From assembly GCA_910586555.1 (NCBI GenBank), contig CAJUJY010000029.1, positions 1 through 48,420 of the forward strand: 48,420 bases of DNA, given 5' to 3'. Numbering within the stretch: the stretch's first letter is position 1; each line of letters opens with the position of its first letter. The notes under the pieces are model-generated. The model was given only the letters and a program-made list of their open reading frames with translations. It was not told the origin of the DNA and searched no databases. The DNA comes from an uncultured Lachnospiraceae bacterium (lineage in GTDB: Bacteria > Bacillota > Clostridia > Lachnospirales > Lachnospiraceae). The translations under genes and the position numbers were made by a program. Shown piece after piece: positions 32,503-41,433 of this stretch.

Positions 32503-32531
32503 TTGCATTTATGCCAATTATTTGTTAGAAT
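32503..32531 (+). promoter_or_regulatory. Promoter of rpmB
   Basis: TTGCAT (32503-32508) and TAGAAT (32526-32531) are 17 bp apart; the start codon is 50 bp downstream. Confidence 0.65.
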
Positions 32532-32581
32532 GTCCATGTTGTGCAAATGAATAAGTTATGAAAAGCAAGGAGGTGCTTATT

Positions 32582-32767
32582 GTGGCAAAATGTTCAGTCT
32601 GTGGTAAAAGTGTCCACTTTGGTAATAAAGTGAGCCATTCACATAGAAGAAGTAATAAAATGTGGAAACCAAATATTAAATCTGTAAGGGTTAAGGTTAA
32701 TGGCGGTACAAAGAAAATGCCAGTATGTACAGGATGTTTACGTTCTGGAGCTGTAGAGCGTGCGTAA
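32582..32767 (+). CDS. rpmB: 50S ribosomal protein L28 (zinc-binding form)
   Basis: The 61-residue product starts with GTG at 32582, preceded by AAGGAGG at 8 nt. Two CxxC pairs (C4/C7 and C49/C52) mark the zinc-binding form of L28. The internal motifs VSHSHRRSNKMWKPNIKSVR and VNGGTKKMPVCTGCL are diagnostic. A longer in-frame ATG at 32558 exists, but the extra residues are not part of L28. It is monocistronic, with its own promoter and terminator, which separates it from asp23. Confidence 0.96.
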   Translation: MAKCSVCGKSVHFGNKVSHSHRRSNKMWKPNIKSVRVKVNGGTKKMPVCTGCLRSGAVERA

Positions 32768-32789
32768 GCATATCCAGTAAATATAACAG

Positions 32790-32815
32790 GACCGGTTATA
32801 TAACCGGTTCTTTTT
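32790..32815 (+). terminator. Terminator of rpmB
   Basis: A near-perfect palindrome GACCGGTTAT/ATAACCGGTTC is followed by TTTTT. Confidence 0.85.
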
Positions 32816-32820
32816 GCAGG

Positions 32821-32845
32821 GGGCAAAGCACAGCTTTGCCCTTTT
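32821..32845 (+). terminator. Second terminator-like hairpin
   Basis: GGGCAAAG (32821-32828) pairs with CTTTGCCC (32834-32841), followed by TTTT. It backs up the rpmB terminator. Confidence 0.6.
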
Positions 32846-32868
32846 ACAATTATTTCCAGTTTTGCAGC

Positions 32869-33006
32869 CTAACTGCAAAAAAGGTTATATCCAAGTATAA
32901 GACATAAAAGTATTATAAGAATTGCTATAATCCCATTATCAAGAAAAAGCATTATTGTCATTCCTATAGCTATCCAGAAGAGGATAAAACCGGCCATTCT
33001 GCGCAT
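32869..33006 (-). CDS. Small hydrophobic membrane protein (45 residues)
   Basis: The minus strand from 33006 reads MRRMAGFILFWIAIGMTIML followed by FLDNGIIAILIILLCLILGY and NLFCS. It has two short hydrophobic segments separated by a DNG turn and two N-terminal Arg, as in small hairpin membrane proteins. GGTGG lies 5 nt upstream of the ATG. Short proteins with this FWIAIGM-like opening are known from Clostridia; the function is unknown. It lies between the rpmB terminators and a repeat copy, opposite to its neighbours. Confidence 0.65.
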   Translation of the reverse strand: MRRMAGFILFWIAIGMTIMLFLDNGIIAILIILLCLILGYNLFCS

Positions 33007-33120
33007 AATTACCACCATATTATTGTTCTTGCTTTGAAGGAAGCAATAAGTTATACTATATTATATGATGTAAAACTTAAAAACTGAACCTGGATATAAC
33101 CCGGCAGACGGGAAGTGGCA

Positions 33121-33147
33121 ATTTGTGCCTGTGCGCTGCATGGCACA
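33121..33147. repeat. Short hairpin repeat shared with 21063-21090
   Basis: ATTTGTGCCTGTGCGCTGC is followed by ATGGCACA; TGTGCC pairs with GGCACA. It lies 13 bp before family-1 copy D. Confidence 0.6.
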
Positions 33148-33159
33148 GTACCAGGTTAG

Positions 33160-33326
33160 TCAAGCGGATATTCGCAATCCGCTTCGCTACTTGCCCACTT
33201 ACAAATCAACCTCATTGCCGCTTTGCGGCAGTCTGGCAGGAGCTTAAACCCCTGCCAGACTAAGTAAGCCCTGGTAAATCAAACCCACCGCTTAAGAAGC
33301 GGAGGGACTTACTTAATGAGGTTAAA
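33160..33326 (-). repeat. Family-1 structured repeat, copy D
   Basis: Inverted relative to copy C, from TCAAGCGGATATTCGCAATC to TTACTTAATGAGGTTAAA. It keeps TGCCGCTTTGCGGCA, GTCTGGCAGG...CCTGCCAGAC and CCGCTTAAGAAGCGG. It is shorter than copy C near the first end (the TTGCAGGCAA block is missing). It separates rpmB and its terminators from asp23. Confidence 0.85.
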
Positions 33327-33345
33327 AGCAGCGTTTTTCATTCCT

Positions 33346-33370
33346 ATTTGTGCCGTGTGTAAGCACAAAT
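33346..33370. promoter_or_regulatory. Leader hairpin before the Asp23-family gene
   Basis: ATTTGTGC (33346-33353) pairs perfectly with GCACAAAT (33363-33370), 31 bp before the start codon. It shares the ATTTGTGCC word with the repeats at 21063 and 33121. It has no T-tract and might influence translation or be a repeat scrap. Confidence 0.35.
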
Positions 33371-33401
33371 TCGCAAATTTTAACAAGAATGGAGGATTTT
33401 T

Positions 33402-33764
33402 ATGAAAGGGAAAATGAGTACCAATATGGGAAATATTGTAATAGACCGTGATGTACTGGCAAAATATGCCGGTACTGCCACTATGGAGTGCATAGGTATA
33501 GCAGGCATGGCATCTTTAAATGTTAAAGATGGTTTTGCAAAGCTTTTAAAAAAGGAAAATGCTGGCAGGGGTGTAAATGTATATATAGTAAATAATAAAT
33601 TAAAAATAGAACTCCATGTTATTGTTGCATATGGTGTAAGCATACGTGCAGTAGCACAGAATGTACTTGAGAATGTAAGGTATAAGATAGAGGAATTTAC
33701 GGGCCTTGGTATAGAATCTATTAATGTTGTTGTTGAAGGCGTCAGGATTATGGACGAAGATTAG
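33402..33764 (+). CDS. Asp23/Gls24 family envelope stress protein
   Basis: The 120-residue product has the two-repeat alpha-beta Asp23 fold: VIDRDVLAKYAGTATMECIG, then VNVYIVNNKLKIELHVIVAY and VRYKIEEFTGLGIESINVVV. The family associates with the inner envelope and responds to alkaline or cell-wall stress; genes next to yloV are widespread in Firmicutes. GGAGG 6 nt upstream supports the start. The next gene starts 37 bp after its stop. Confidence 0.93.
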   Translation: MKGKMSTNMGNIVIDRDVLAKYAGTATMECIGIAGMASLNVKDGFAKLLKKENAGRGVNVYIVNNKLKIELHVIVAYGVSIRAVAQNVLENVRYKIEEFTGLGIESINVVVEGVRIMDED

Positions 33765-33801
33765 CCTTTAGGCAGGACATAGTACAAGGAGGAATAAAAA
33801 A

Positions 33802-35502
33802 GTGGGTTTAAAATCAATAGATGCAGAAATGCTGCAAAAAATGTTTTTATCAGGCGCTAAAGCATTAGATGCAAAAAAAGATTATATAAATGAATTAAAT
33901 GTATTTCCAGTGCCAGATGGTGATACTGGAACCAATATGTCCATGACCATAATGGCAGCAGCAAAAGAAGCAGCAAGCCTTGAAAATCCTGATATTAACC
34001 AGCTTGGCAAGGCAATTTCCAGCGGTTCGCTGCGTGGTGCAAGAGGTAATTCCGGTGTAATAATGTCACAGATTTTCCGTGGCTTTGTTAAAGGGATAAA
34101 AGGGAATGACAGGCTTGATGTAAATATACTTGCCAATGCTGTACAGCATGCCGCTGATACTGCCTATAAAGCAGTTATGAAGCCAAAAGAAGGCACAATA
34201 CTTACAGTAGCACGTGCTGGTGCGGATAAGGCAATGGATATTTTAATTAATGATGATATAGAAGATGTCATTATGTTTTGTGATGCTGTAACAGAAAGCA
34301 TGGAAGAGGCATTACAGAGGACACCTGAACTGCTTCCTGTGCTTAAACAGGCAGGAGTGGTAGACTCAGGCGGTGAAGGGCTTATGACTTTCCTGCGTGG
34401 TGCAACCGATGCATTAAAGGGGAAAGTTTCAGACTTTACAATTACAAGTAAGAAAAGTTCCAGGATAATTAAAACAAGCCTGCCAGAAGAAACAGCAAAT
34501 ATAAAATATGGCTATTGTACAGAATTTATAATAATGCTTGAAAGAAATGGAAGCACAGCAGAAGAACAGCTAAAAGAATACCTCCAGGGCATTGGCGACT
34601 GTGTTGTTGTAGTGGCAGATGATGAAATAATAAAAGTGCATGTCCATACAAATGACCCAGGGCTTGCCATACAGAAGGCACTTTCATTTGGTTCACTTAC
34701 AAGCATGAAGATTGACAATATGCGTGAAGAGCACCATGAGAAAGTTATACGTGATGCAACAAAGATTGCCACACAGCAGAAGAATGCCAGGAAAGAAAAA
34801 GAAAATGCAGGAAATAAAATAGCAAAGCAGGAAGAACCGCGTAAGAAAACAGGTTTTATAGTAGTATCTGCTGGTGACGGGCTTTCAGATATATTCAGGG
34901 ATTTAAAGGCAGACTATATTATTGAAGGCGGACAGACAATGAACCCAAGCACTGATGACATGCTTAAAGCAATAGATGCTGTTAATGCAGACAATATATT
35001 TATACTTCCTAACAATGGCAATATAATACTTGCTGCAAACCAGGCGAAAGAACTTTCAAATGATAAAAATATTATTGTAATACCTTCTAAAAATATACCA
35101 CAGGGAATTGCTGCACTTATAAGCTATGAAGAGAAGTCTTCCATAGATGACAATGAGAAAAATATGTCCAGTGAAATGCTTAATATAAAGTCAGGCCAGG
35201 TGACATATGCTGTACGTGATACCAATATGGACGGCAGGGATATTAAAAAAGGTGATTATATGGGCCTTACAGATAAAACTATTGTTTCGGTTGGAAAAGA
35301 TGTTAAAAAAGCAGCAATGGGGCTTATAAAAAACCTGGTTAATAAAGAATCAGAACTTGTAAGCCTGTACTATGGTGCAGATGCAACTGAAGAGGAAGCT
35401 GAGGAGCTTGCAGACATGGTAACAGAGGCATATGAAAGCGTAGATGTAGAAGTACAGTATGGCGGCCAGCCAGTATATTCTTATTTTGTTTCCGTGGAGT
35501 AG
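33802..35502 (+). CDS. DAK2/DegV-type fatty acid kinase-like protein (YloV)
   Basis: The 566-residue product starts with GTG at 33802, preceded by AAGGAGG. The N-terminal DhaL (DAK2) domain (about 10-205) has DGDTGTNMSMT near residue 39 and SLRGARGNSGVIMSQ, the nucleotide/Mg-binding elements. A middle EDD-like domain and a C-terminal DegV-like lipid-binding domain (about 340-566) follow, with EGGQTMNPSTDDMLKA. This is the layout of YloV/FakA proteins, which phosphorylate fatty acids held by a FakB subunit. Adjacency to asp23 and recG is the normal order. No separate FakB gene is present here. Confidence 0.9.
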   Translation: MGLKSIDAEMLQKMFLSGAKALDAKKDYINELNVFPVPDGDTGTNMSMTIMAAAKEAASLENPDINQLGKAISSGSLRGARGNSGVIMSQIFRGFVKGIKGNDRLDVNILANAVQHAADTAYKAVMKPKEGTILTVARAGADKAMDILINDDIEDVIMFCDAVTESMEEALQRTPELLPVLKQAGVVDSGGEGLMTFLRGATDALKGKVSDFTITSKKSSRIIKTSLPEETANIKYGYCTEFIIMLERNGSTAEEQLKEYLQGIGDCVVVVADDEIIKVHVHTNDPGLAIQKALSFGSLTSMKIDNMREEHHEKVIRDATKIATQQKNARKEKENAGNKIAKQEEPRKKTGFIVVSAGDGLSDIFRDLKADYIIEGGQTMNPSTDDMLKAIDAVNADNIFILPNNGNIILAANQAKELSNDKNIIVIPSKNIPQGIAALISYEEKSSIDDNEKNMSSEMLNIKSGQVTYAVRDTNMDGRDIKKGDYMGLTDKTIVSVGKDVKKAAMGLIKNLVNKESELVSLYYGADATEEEAEELADMVTEAYESVDVEVQYGGQPVYSYFVSVE

Positions 35503-35526
35503 GGTTAATGGAGGATTTTTACAGAA

Positions 35527-37566
35527 GTGGAACTTAACAGCAGCATAAGGGAGATTAAGGGTATTGGTGAAAAAAGCGGGAAGCTCTTTAATAAACTGGG
35601 GGTTTATACAGTAGGGGAGCTTCTTTGCTTTTATCCACGCGGATATGATATTTTTGGCCAGATAGAACCTGTATCCTCTTTGCAGGAAGGCAGGACAGTA
35701 ATAATAGAAGCTGCCCTGAAATATTTACCTAAAGTTACAGCATCAGGAAACCTTAAGGTAACAAGGGCAGTATTTAAAGATACAGGTGGAAGCATAACAG
35801 CAATATGGTTTAATATGCCATTTATGGCAAAAATGCTCCATATGGGCACACATTACATACTGCGTGGCAGGACAGCCTGCCGGAACGGGGTTTTAGAACT
35901 CCACCAGGCAAAAATTTTAACAAGGCAGGAATATTCAAACCTTACAGGCACACTACAGCCTGTATACCACCTTACGGCAGGGCTTACAGGCAATGCCATT
36001 GCAAAGGCAGTAAAAACAGCACTTTGTGAAACAGATTTAAACGGGGATTTCCTGCCAGCATGCATAAGGAAAGAAAACAATCTTATGCCATGGAAAAAGG
36101 CAGTACATGCAATACATTTCCCAAAAGATAAAGAAGAGTGCATTAATGCAAGGCGCAGGCTTGTGTTTGACGAATTTTTCCTGTTTGCATTAGCAGCCAG
36201 GCAGATGAAAAAGACAAAAGGCCAGATACCATCAAAATATATAATGAATAATAGTGTGCTTGCACAGAAACTTTTAAACTCCCTTCCATATAAACTTACA
36301 AAAGCACAAGATGCTGCCTGGCAGGATATACAAAAAGACATGCAGTCAGGAAAGGTTATGAACCGGCTTGTACAAGGGGATGTTGGTTCAGGTAAAACAA
36401 TAGTTGCACTGCTGTCACTTCTTATGGCAGCAGAAAACGGTTTCCAGGGGGCAATTATGGCACCTACAGAGGTGCTTGCATTGCAGCATTATGAAACATT
36501 TACAGCCCTTTTAGAACCGCTTGGCATAAAAACAGGGCTGCTTACAGGGTCATTAACTGCTGCGCAGAAAAAGAAGGTTTATGCGCAGATACTTGCACAG
36601 GAAACTGATATTATAATTGGTACACATGCCCTGGTACAAGAAAAGGCGGAATACAAGAACCTTGGGCTTGTAGTAACTGATGAACAGCACCGCTTCGGCG
36701 TAAAACAAAGGGAAGCACTTTATTCAAAAGGAAAAGAACCCCATATGCTTGTTATGAGTGCAACCCCTATACCAAGGACACTTGCAATAATATTATATGG
36801 TGAACTTGATATATCAGTAATAGATACAATGCCAGAGGGCAGGAAGCCGGTTAAAAACTGTGTAGTTAATACAAGCTACAGGCCGCAGGCATATAAATTT
36901 ATGCAGAAAGAAATACAGGCAGGCCACCAGGTATATGTAATATGCCCTATGGCAGATGAAAGTGAAAACATGGAAGCAGAAAATGTAATAAGCTATTCAC
37001 AGATGTTACGTGAGAAAATACCTCCAGGAACAAGGATAGAATTTCTTCATGGCAAAATGCCCCCGGCACAGAAAAACAGCATTATGGAGAGTTTTGCGGC
37101 ACATAAAACAGATATCCTTGTATCTACTACAGTTATAGAAGTAGGTATAAATGTGCCAGAAGCAACTGTAATGATGGTTGAAAATGCGGAACGTTTCGGG
37201 CTTGCACAATTACACCAGCTACGCGGCAGGGTAGGGCGTGGCACGGCACAGTCTTACTGCATATTTATGGCAGGCAATAGTTCCAGTGAAGTAATGGACA
37301 GGCTTACAGTAATTGGAAATTCTAATGATGGTTTTTACATTGCAGAACAGGATCTTAAGATGCGCGGGCCAGGTGATTTCTTTGGGATACGCCAGAGTGG
37401 TGAGCTTGGCTTTAAACTTGCGGATATATACCAGGACGCAGATATACTAAAGGCAGCAAACAAAGCTGTTTCAAATTTTAGCAGCGGGGATATAATAAAG
37501 ATGTGTATGGAAAACGGAAGGTTAAAAGAGCAGATTATGTCTTATACTGGTACTGTTTTCTTATAA
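35527..37566 (+). CDS. recG: ATP-dependent DNA helicase RecG
   Basis: The 679-residue product starts with GTG at 35527 with GGAGG about 12 nt upstream. The N-terminal wedge domain (about 1-150, with ELLCFYPRGYD) precedes two helicase domains. Visible motifs are VQGDVGSGKTIVA (Walker A, about 280-292), MAPTEVLALQHY, VTDEQHRFGVKQ (DEQH, about 383), MSATPIPRTLA, STTVIEVGINVPEATVM and QLRGRVGRG. RecG remodels stalled forks and branched DNA. Length is normal. Its start is 24 bp after the yloV stop, so they share a transcript. Confidence 0.96.
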   Translation: MELNSSIREIKGIGEKSGKLFNKLGVYTVGELLCFYPRGYDIFGQIEPVSSLQEGRTVIIEAALKYLPKVTASGNLKVTRAVFKDTGGSITAIWFNMPFMAKMLHMGTHYILRGRTACRNGVLELHQAKILTRQEYSNLTGTLQPVYHLTAGLTGNAIAKAVKTALCETDLNGDFLPACIRKENNLMPWKKAVHAIHFPKDKEECINARRRLVFDEFFLFALAARQMKKTKGQIPSKYIMNNSVLAQKLLNSLPYKLTKAQDAAWQDIQKDMQSGKVMNRLVQGDVGSGKTIVALLSLLMAAENGFQGAIMAPTEVLALQHYETFTALLEPLGIKTGLLTGSLTAAQKKKVYAQILAQETDIIIGTHALVQEKAEYKNLGLVVTDEQHRFGVKQREALYSKGKEPHMLVMSATPIPRTLAIILYGELDISVIDTMPEGRKPVKNCVVNTSYRPQAYKFMQKEIQAGHQVYVICPMADESENMEAENVISYSQMLREKIPPGTRIEFLHGKMPPAQKNSIMESFAAHKTDILVSTTVIEVGINVPEATVMMVENAERFGLAQLHQLRGRVGRGTAQSYCIFMAGNSSSEVMDRLTVIGNSNDGFYIAEQDLKMRGPGDFFGIRQSGELGFKLADIYQDADILKAANKAVSNFSSGDIIKMCMENGRLKEQIMSYTGTVFL

Positions 37567-37583
37567 TTGCAGGCATAGCAGCA

Positions 37584-37612
37584 TTGATTTTTAAAAGTAA
37601 CCATAGTAGAAT
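37584..37612 (+). promoter_or_regulatory. Candidate promoter of the AAA+ gene
   Basis: TTGATT (37584-37589) and TAGAAT (37607-37612) are 17 bp apart, 60 bp before the start codon of the next gene. Confidence 0.5.
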
Positions 37613-37671
37613 TATAACATAACATTGCAGATATCTTTTGGTTATGGTGTTTTGGAAGGAGCAGCAGGGTT

Positions 37672-39480
37672 ATGGCTGATACACTTTACCCAGATGGGAA
37701 ATTATTTGAACTTGGCAGGGTTAATTATGATAAACTTGTTTTATATTGTACAAGGCTGGAAGAAAAAGGGCTCTGGAACCAGGCAGGACAAGTTATGAAA
37801 CAGTCAAGCACCAGTGTTTTAGATCTTTATATACAGTCTGTACTTATGAACCTTGCAGTACATTGCGGGGAAATTTTAGACAGCCAGCGTGAATTTCTGC
37901 GTGTAATAACTGTAAGCAACCCCCTTTGTATTCCGGTGAAAGGCAGGATAAAAAGGTCTGTATATAATGACAGCAGGCGTCTGTATGAACTGCCGCCTGT
38001 ACTTTTGCAGCTTTGCGGCCTTTATGATAAAGAGTATAAAGACGTGATGGCGCTGTATTTTCTTGATGCTTTCCTGAATATATTATTATGTATGGCATAT
38101 CTTAACCGTGGGAAAGATGCGCAAATAAATGATTTTATACAAAAATACTATGAAAAAATAAGCAGTTTTATTATAGACCAGGATATAAACACGAAACAGG
38201 AATATATTAAAAGAAAACTTATGCCAGACGGGTTAGGCTGTGATGCAGGCTGGTTTAAAGAAAAAAAGAAAAAGGAAGCAAAAGAAACAAAAGCAAAGAA
38301 AACAAGTAAGGCAAAACCTGCTGGCACTTTAGCCGGAGATAAAAACCAGCCGGATATTAAAAAAAATCAAAAGAACCAGACAAACAGGCAGGAAGTTTCT
38401 TTAAAAACAAAACCAAAGAAAAGCCACAGGGGCATTAAAAATAACCAGAAAAACGTTATATCTGCAAATACTGGCGCAGACAGCCAGACATTAGAAGAAG
38501 AGAAGAAAAAGAAAGAAGAAGAAAGAAAACGTTTAAAAGAAGCATTCCTTAAACGTGTAGAAGAAGATGCAAGGCTTGCAAAAGAGAGGGAGGAAAAACT
38601 TGCAAAAGAGAAGTTCCTTGCAGTTAAAAAACGGCTTGAAGAAAGGGAGAGGGCAGAACAGGAAGAACAGGAAAAAAAGATACAGGCACTTCTTGGTGAA
38701 CTTGATTCCCTTGTTGGTTTAAAAGATGTTAAATGTGAGATACAGTCATTAACAAACCTTATTAAAATAAGGAAACTCAGGGAAAAAATGAAAATGCCTG
38801 TCCTGGATATGTCATACCATATGGTATTTACCGGAAACCCAGGCACAGGCAAAACCACAGTGGCACGCCTTGTAGGCAGGATATATAAAGCGCTTGGCAT
38901 ACTTTCAGATGGAAAAATGGTTGAAACAGACCGTTCAGGGCTTGTAGCAGGGTATGTAGGGCAGACTGCAATAAAGGTGCATGAAATTATTGAACAGGCA
39001 ATAGGAGGCGTGCTTTTTATAGATGAAGCATATTCGCTTGTAAACCCTGATGTACCAAATGATTTCGGAGGGGAAGCCATAGATGCACTTGTAAAGCTTA
39101 TGGAAGACCACAGGGACAACCTTGTAATAATAGTAGCAGGTTATACTGAAGAAATGAAAACATTTTTAAAAAGCAATACAGGACTTATATCGCGCTTTAA
39201 CAAGTTTATAAATTTCCCTGACTACAGCAGGGATGAGCTTATAGATATTATGGACGTTATGGCAGGGGAAGCAGGGCTTAAAATAGAAGAAAGCGCTAAA
39301 AAACGTGTACTGGAACGCCTTGGAAACATGGGGCAGGAAGAATGGGATGATTTTGGCAATGCAAGGGGCATAAGGAACATGTTTGAAAAAATTGTGACAA
39401 ACCAGGCAAACAGGCTGGTACAGCTTGGGACACCAACAAAAGAACAGTTAATGACAATAGTCGCACAAGATGTTATATAA
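37672..39480 (+). CDS. SpoVK/CbbX-like AAA+ ATPase with a long N-terminal extension
   Basis: The 602-residue product has three parts. Residues 1-190 are an unknown helical domain. Residues about 195-345 are Lys/Glu-rich coiled coil with KKKEEERKR-type runs. Residues about 345-602 are a CbbX/SpoVK-type AAA+ module: VFTGNPGTGKTTVARL (Walker A, about 388), the pore-like segment GYVGQTA, GVLFIDEAY (Walker B, about 446), SRFNKFINFPDY (Arg finger region) and NARGIRNMFE (sensor 2). The family remodels protein complexes; SpoVK acts in sporulation. AAGGAG upstream supports the start. It has its own candidate promoter and interrupts the usual recG-rsmD order. Confidence 0.82.
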   Translation: MADTLYPDGKLFELGRVNYDKLVLYCTRLEEKGLWNQAGQVMKQSSTSVLDLYIQSVLMNLAVHCGEILDSQREFLRVITVSNPLCIPVKGRIKRSVYNDSRRLYELPPVLLQLCGLYDKEYKDVMALYFLDAFLNILLCMAYLNRGKDAQINDFIQKYYEKISSFIIDQDINTKQEYIKRKLMPDGLGCDAGWFKEKKKKEAKETKAKKTSKAKPAGTLAGDKNQPDIKKNQKNQTNRQEVSLKTKPKKSHRGIKNNQKNVISANTGADSQTLEEEKKKKEEERKRLKEAFLKRVEEDARLAKEREEKLAKEKFLAVKKRLEERERAEQEEQEKKIQALLGELDSLVGLKDVKCEIQSLTNLIKIRKLREKMKMPVLDMSYHMVFTGNPGTGKTTVARLVGRIYKALGILSDGKMVETDRSGLVAGYVGQTAIKVHEIIEQAIGGVLFIDEAYSLVNPDVPNDFGGEAIDALVKLMEDHRDNLVIIVAGYTEEMKTFLKSNTGLISRFNKFINFPDYSRDELIDIMDVMAGEAGLKIEESAKKRVLERLGNMGQEEWDDFGNARGIRNMFEKIVTNQANRLVQLGTPTKEQLMTIVAQDVI

Positions 39481-39575
39481 TTATACTACAGGATTTCACC
39501 CAAAAAACGTCAAGTTTCGCTATTTTATGTGTATCAATATATCTGGAAACGCATATTTCCAAGATAAAACTATAT

Positions 39576-39604
39576 TTGACCATAAAAGCATGATATGTTA
39601 CAAT
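39576..39604 (+). promoter_or_regulatory. Promoter of the rsmD-coaD operon
   Basis: TTGACC (39576-39581) and TACAAT (39599-39604) are 17 bp apart, 73 bp before the rsmD start codon. A weak hairpin (39541-39565) lies upstream. Confidence 0.6.
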
Positions 39605-39677
39605 GAAGTGATTACCAGAATATTGTTTGTGCTGCCTGTGGTGGCATATCCTGGTTGTGAAAGGTACGGTTATTTAT

Positions 39678-40235
39678 ATGAAAGTTGTAGCAGGGACAGC
39701 AAGGGGAATGAACCTTGAAGTGCCTCAGGGAAGGCATACAAGGCCTACCACTGGCAGGATAAAGGAAACATTGTTCAATATAATACAAAAAGATGTGCCA
39801 GAAAGCCGTTTCCTTGATTTATACAGCGGAAGCGGAAGCATTGCAATAGAAGCATTAAGCAGGGGTGCAAGTGAAGCTGTCCTTGTTGAAAATAACAGGC
39901 AGGCCCTGGCATGCATTAATGCTAACATTAAAAAAGCAAAGTTCCAGGAAAGGGCACAGGTTATGCCATATGAAGCTATGCATGCATTAAAAAAGCTTGA
40001 TAACAGCGGCAGGGTTTTTGATATAATATTTATGGATCCTCCATATGGAAGGGGCTTTGAAAAGGAAGCTGCCATATATCTGTTAAATTCGGGGCTTATA
40101 GAAAAAGGTACACTTATAATTATAGAAACCAGTACAGAAGAAGATATATCATATATGGAAAGCTTTCCATGCCATATGGAAAAGGTTAAGGAATATAAGA
40201 CAAACAGGCATGTTTTTTTAAGAGTAAATGTTTAA
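39678..40235 (+). CDS. rsmD: 16S rRNA (guanine966-N2)-methyltransferase
   Basis: The 185-residue product opens MKVVAGTARGMNLEVPQG and has RPTTGRIKETLFNI, motif I FLDLYSGSGSIAIEAL (about 45-60), and the catalytic MDPPYGRG with D120. These are diagnostic of RsmD, which methylates G966 of 16S rRNA using S-adenosylmethionine. An in-frame ATG at 39627 would add 17 non-conserved residues, so 39678 is preferred. coaD follows 20 bp later, the usual order. Confidence 0.93.
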   Translation: MKVVAGTARGMNLEVPQGRHTRPTTGRIKETLFNIIQKDVPESRFLDLYSGSGSIAIEALSRGASEAVLVENNRQALACINANIKKAKFQERAQVMPYEAMHALKKLDNSGRVFDIIFMDPPYGRGFEKEAAIYLLNSGLIEKGTLIIIETSTEEDISYMESFPCHMEKVKEYKTNRHVFLRVNV

Positions 40236-40255
40236 GGTGCTACGGAGGGATAATT

Positions 40256-40744
40256 ATGGCAACAGCAGTATTCCCGGGAAGTTTTGACCCAGTTACAACA
40301 GGGCATATGGATCTTATAGAAAGGGCATCAGCCATATTTGATGTCCTGATAATAGGTGTCCTTAATAACAGCAGCAAAAGCCCGTTTTTTACAATAGAAG
40401 AACGGGTGCAGATGTTAGAAAAGCTTACGAGCGGTATGCCTGGAACCAGTGTGTTGCCATTTAACGGGCTTCTTACAGACTTTGTAAAAATGACAGGTGC
40501 AGATGCAATAATAAGAGGGGTGCGGAGCTCTTCAGATTTTGAATATGAACTTCCTCTTGCCCAGGCAAACTATAAACTTAATTATAAGGCAGATACTTTA
40601 TTCCTGGCTGCAAGGCCGGAACATTCATATATAAGTTCAAGCGCAGTAAAAGAACTGGCAAGGTATAAAGGTGACATCAGAGGGTTTGTACCAGAAGAAG
40701 TATACCAGTTTATAAAACAAAAGTTTGACAGCTTAGATTCATGA
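40256..40744 (+). CDS. coaD: Phosphopantetheine adenylyltransferase
   Basis: The 162-residue product carries the nucleotidyltransferase motif FPGSFDPVTTGHMDLI (about 6-21), RGVRSSSDFEYELPLAQAN and YISSSAVKELARYKGDI. This is the standard CoaD length. It joins 4'-phosphopantetheine to ATP, the penultimate step of coenzyme A synthesis. GGAGGG upstream supports the start. The end is followed by the coiled-coil protein gene 32 bp later. Confidence 0.95.
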   Translation: MATAVFPGSFDPVTTGHMDLIERASAIFDVLIIGVLNNSSKSPFFTIEERVQMLEKLTSGMPGTSVLPFNGLLTDFVKMTGADAIIRGVRSSSDFEYELPLAQANYKLNYKADTLFLAARPEHSYISSSAVKELARYKGDIRGFVPEEVYQFIKQKFDSLDS

Positions 40745-40776
40745 ATTATGTCTATACGGCAGATAGGAGTGTACAT

Positions 40777-41382
40777 ATGCAAGTTAGCAGGATTGAGCAG
40801 AAGATTGAAGATATTTATGCATTTGTAGAGAGTTGTAAAATGCAGCACTTATCAACAACCAAAGTGGTAGTCCCTAAAAACGAATTATACGATTTACTCG
40901 ACGATTTACGCCGTGATGTGCCAGAAGAAATAAGAAGGTACCAGAAGATACTCAGCCAGAGGGACGCAATTCTTGAAGATGCAGAGGCAAAAGCCAATGA
41001 AATACTTATAGATGCCAGGGAACAGTACAGGGGAATGGTGGAAGAACACAGCATAATGCAGCAGGCATACCAGCAGGCACAGCAGATGGTACAGCAGGCA
41101 GCAGATAAGGCAGATGCAATAATTGCCAATGCATTAAAACAGGCAGAAGAGATAGGGAGTGGCGCAATTTATTATACAACAGACATGCTTGATATGGCCG
41201 AGAAAGTAATTGCAGGGGCATATGAGGGTGCAGTAAACAATGCTAATGCATTAGAAGCTGCTTTAAGGAAATACCTTGAAACAATAAGGCAGAACAAGGC
41301 GGAACTTTTAGCTTCTAATGCACCTAAAGAAGATACAAGGCAAATGAATATGCCGCCAAAGCTAGATGAAGAACCACATTGA
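40777..41382 (+). CDS. Coiled-coil protein (ATPase H-subunit/DivIVA-like)
   Basis: The 201-residue product is one long helix-rich chain: MQVSRIEQKIEDIYAFVESC, then heptad-like segments with ILEDAEAKANEILIDAREQY and a Gln/Ala-rich stretch (QQAYQQAQQMVQQAADKADA). There are no membrane segments. Genes of this type next to coaD are common in Clostridia and are annotated variously as vacuolar ATPase subunit H-like or DivIVA-like; the role is not established. AGGAG 7 nt upstream of 40777 fixes the start; a longer in-frame ATG at 40741 overlaps the coaD end without a good site. Confidence 0.75.
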   Translation: MQVSRIEQKIEDIYAFVESCKMQHLSTTKVVVPKNELYDLLDDLRRDVPEEIRRYQKILSQRDAILEDAEAKANEILIDAREQYRGMVEEHSIMQQAYQQAQQMVQQAADKADAIIANALKQAEEIGSGAIYYTTDMLDMAEKVIAGAYEGAVNNANALEAALRKYLETIRQNKAELLASNAPKEDTRQMNMPPKLDEEPH

Positions 41383-41433
41383 TAATAAGAAAGTGGTAAT
41401 AAAAGCGCAGCATTCTGGCTAGGGAGGATTTTT

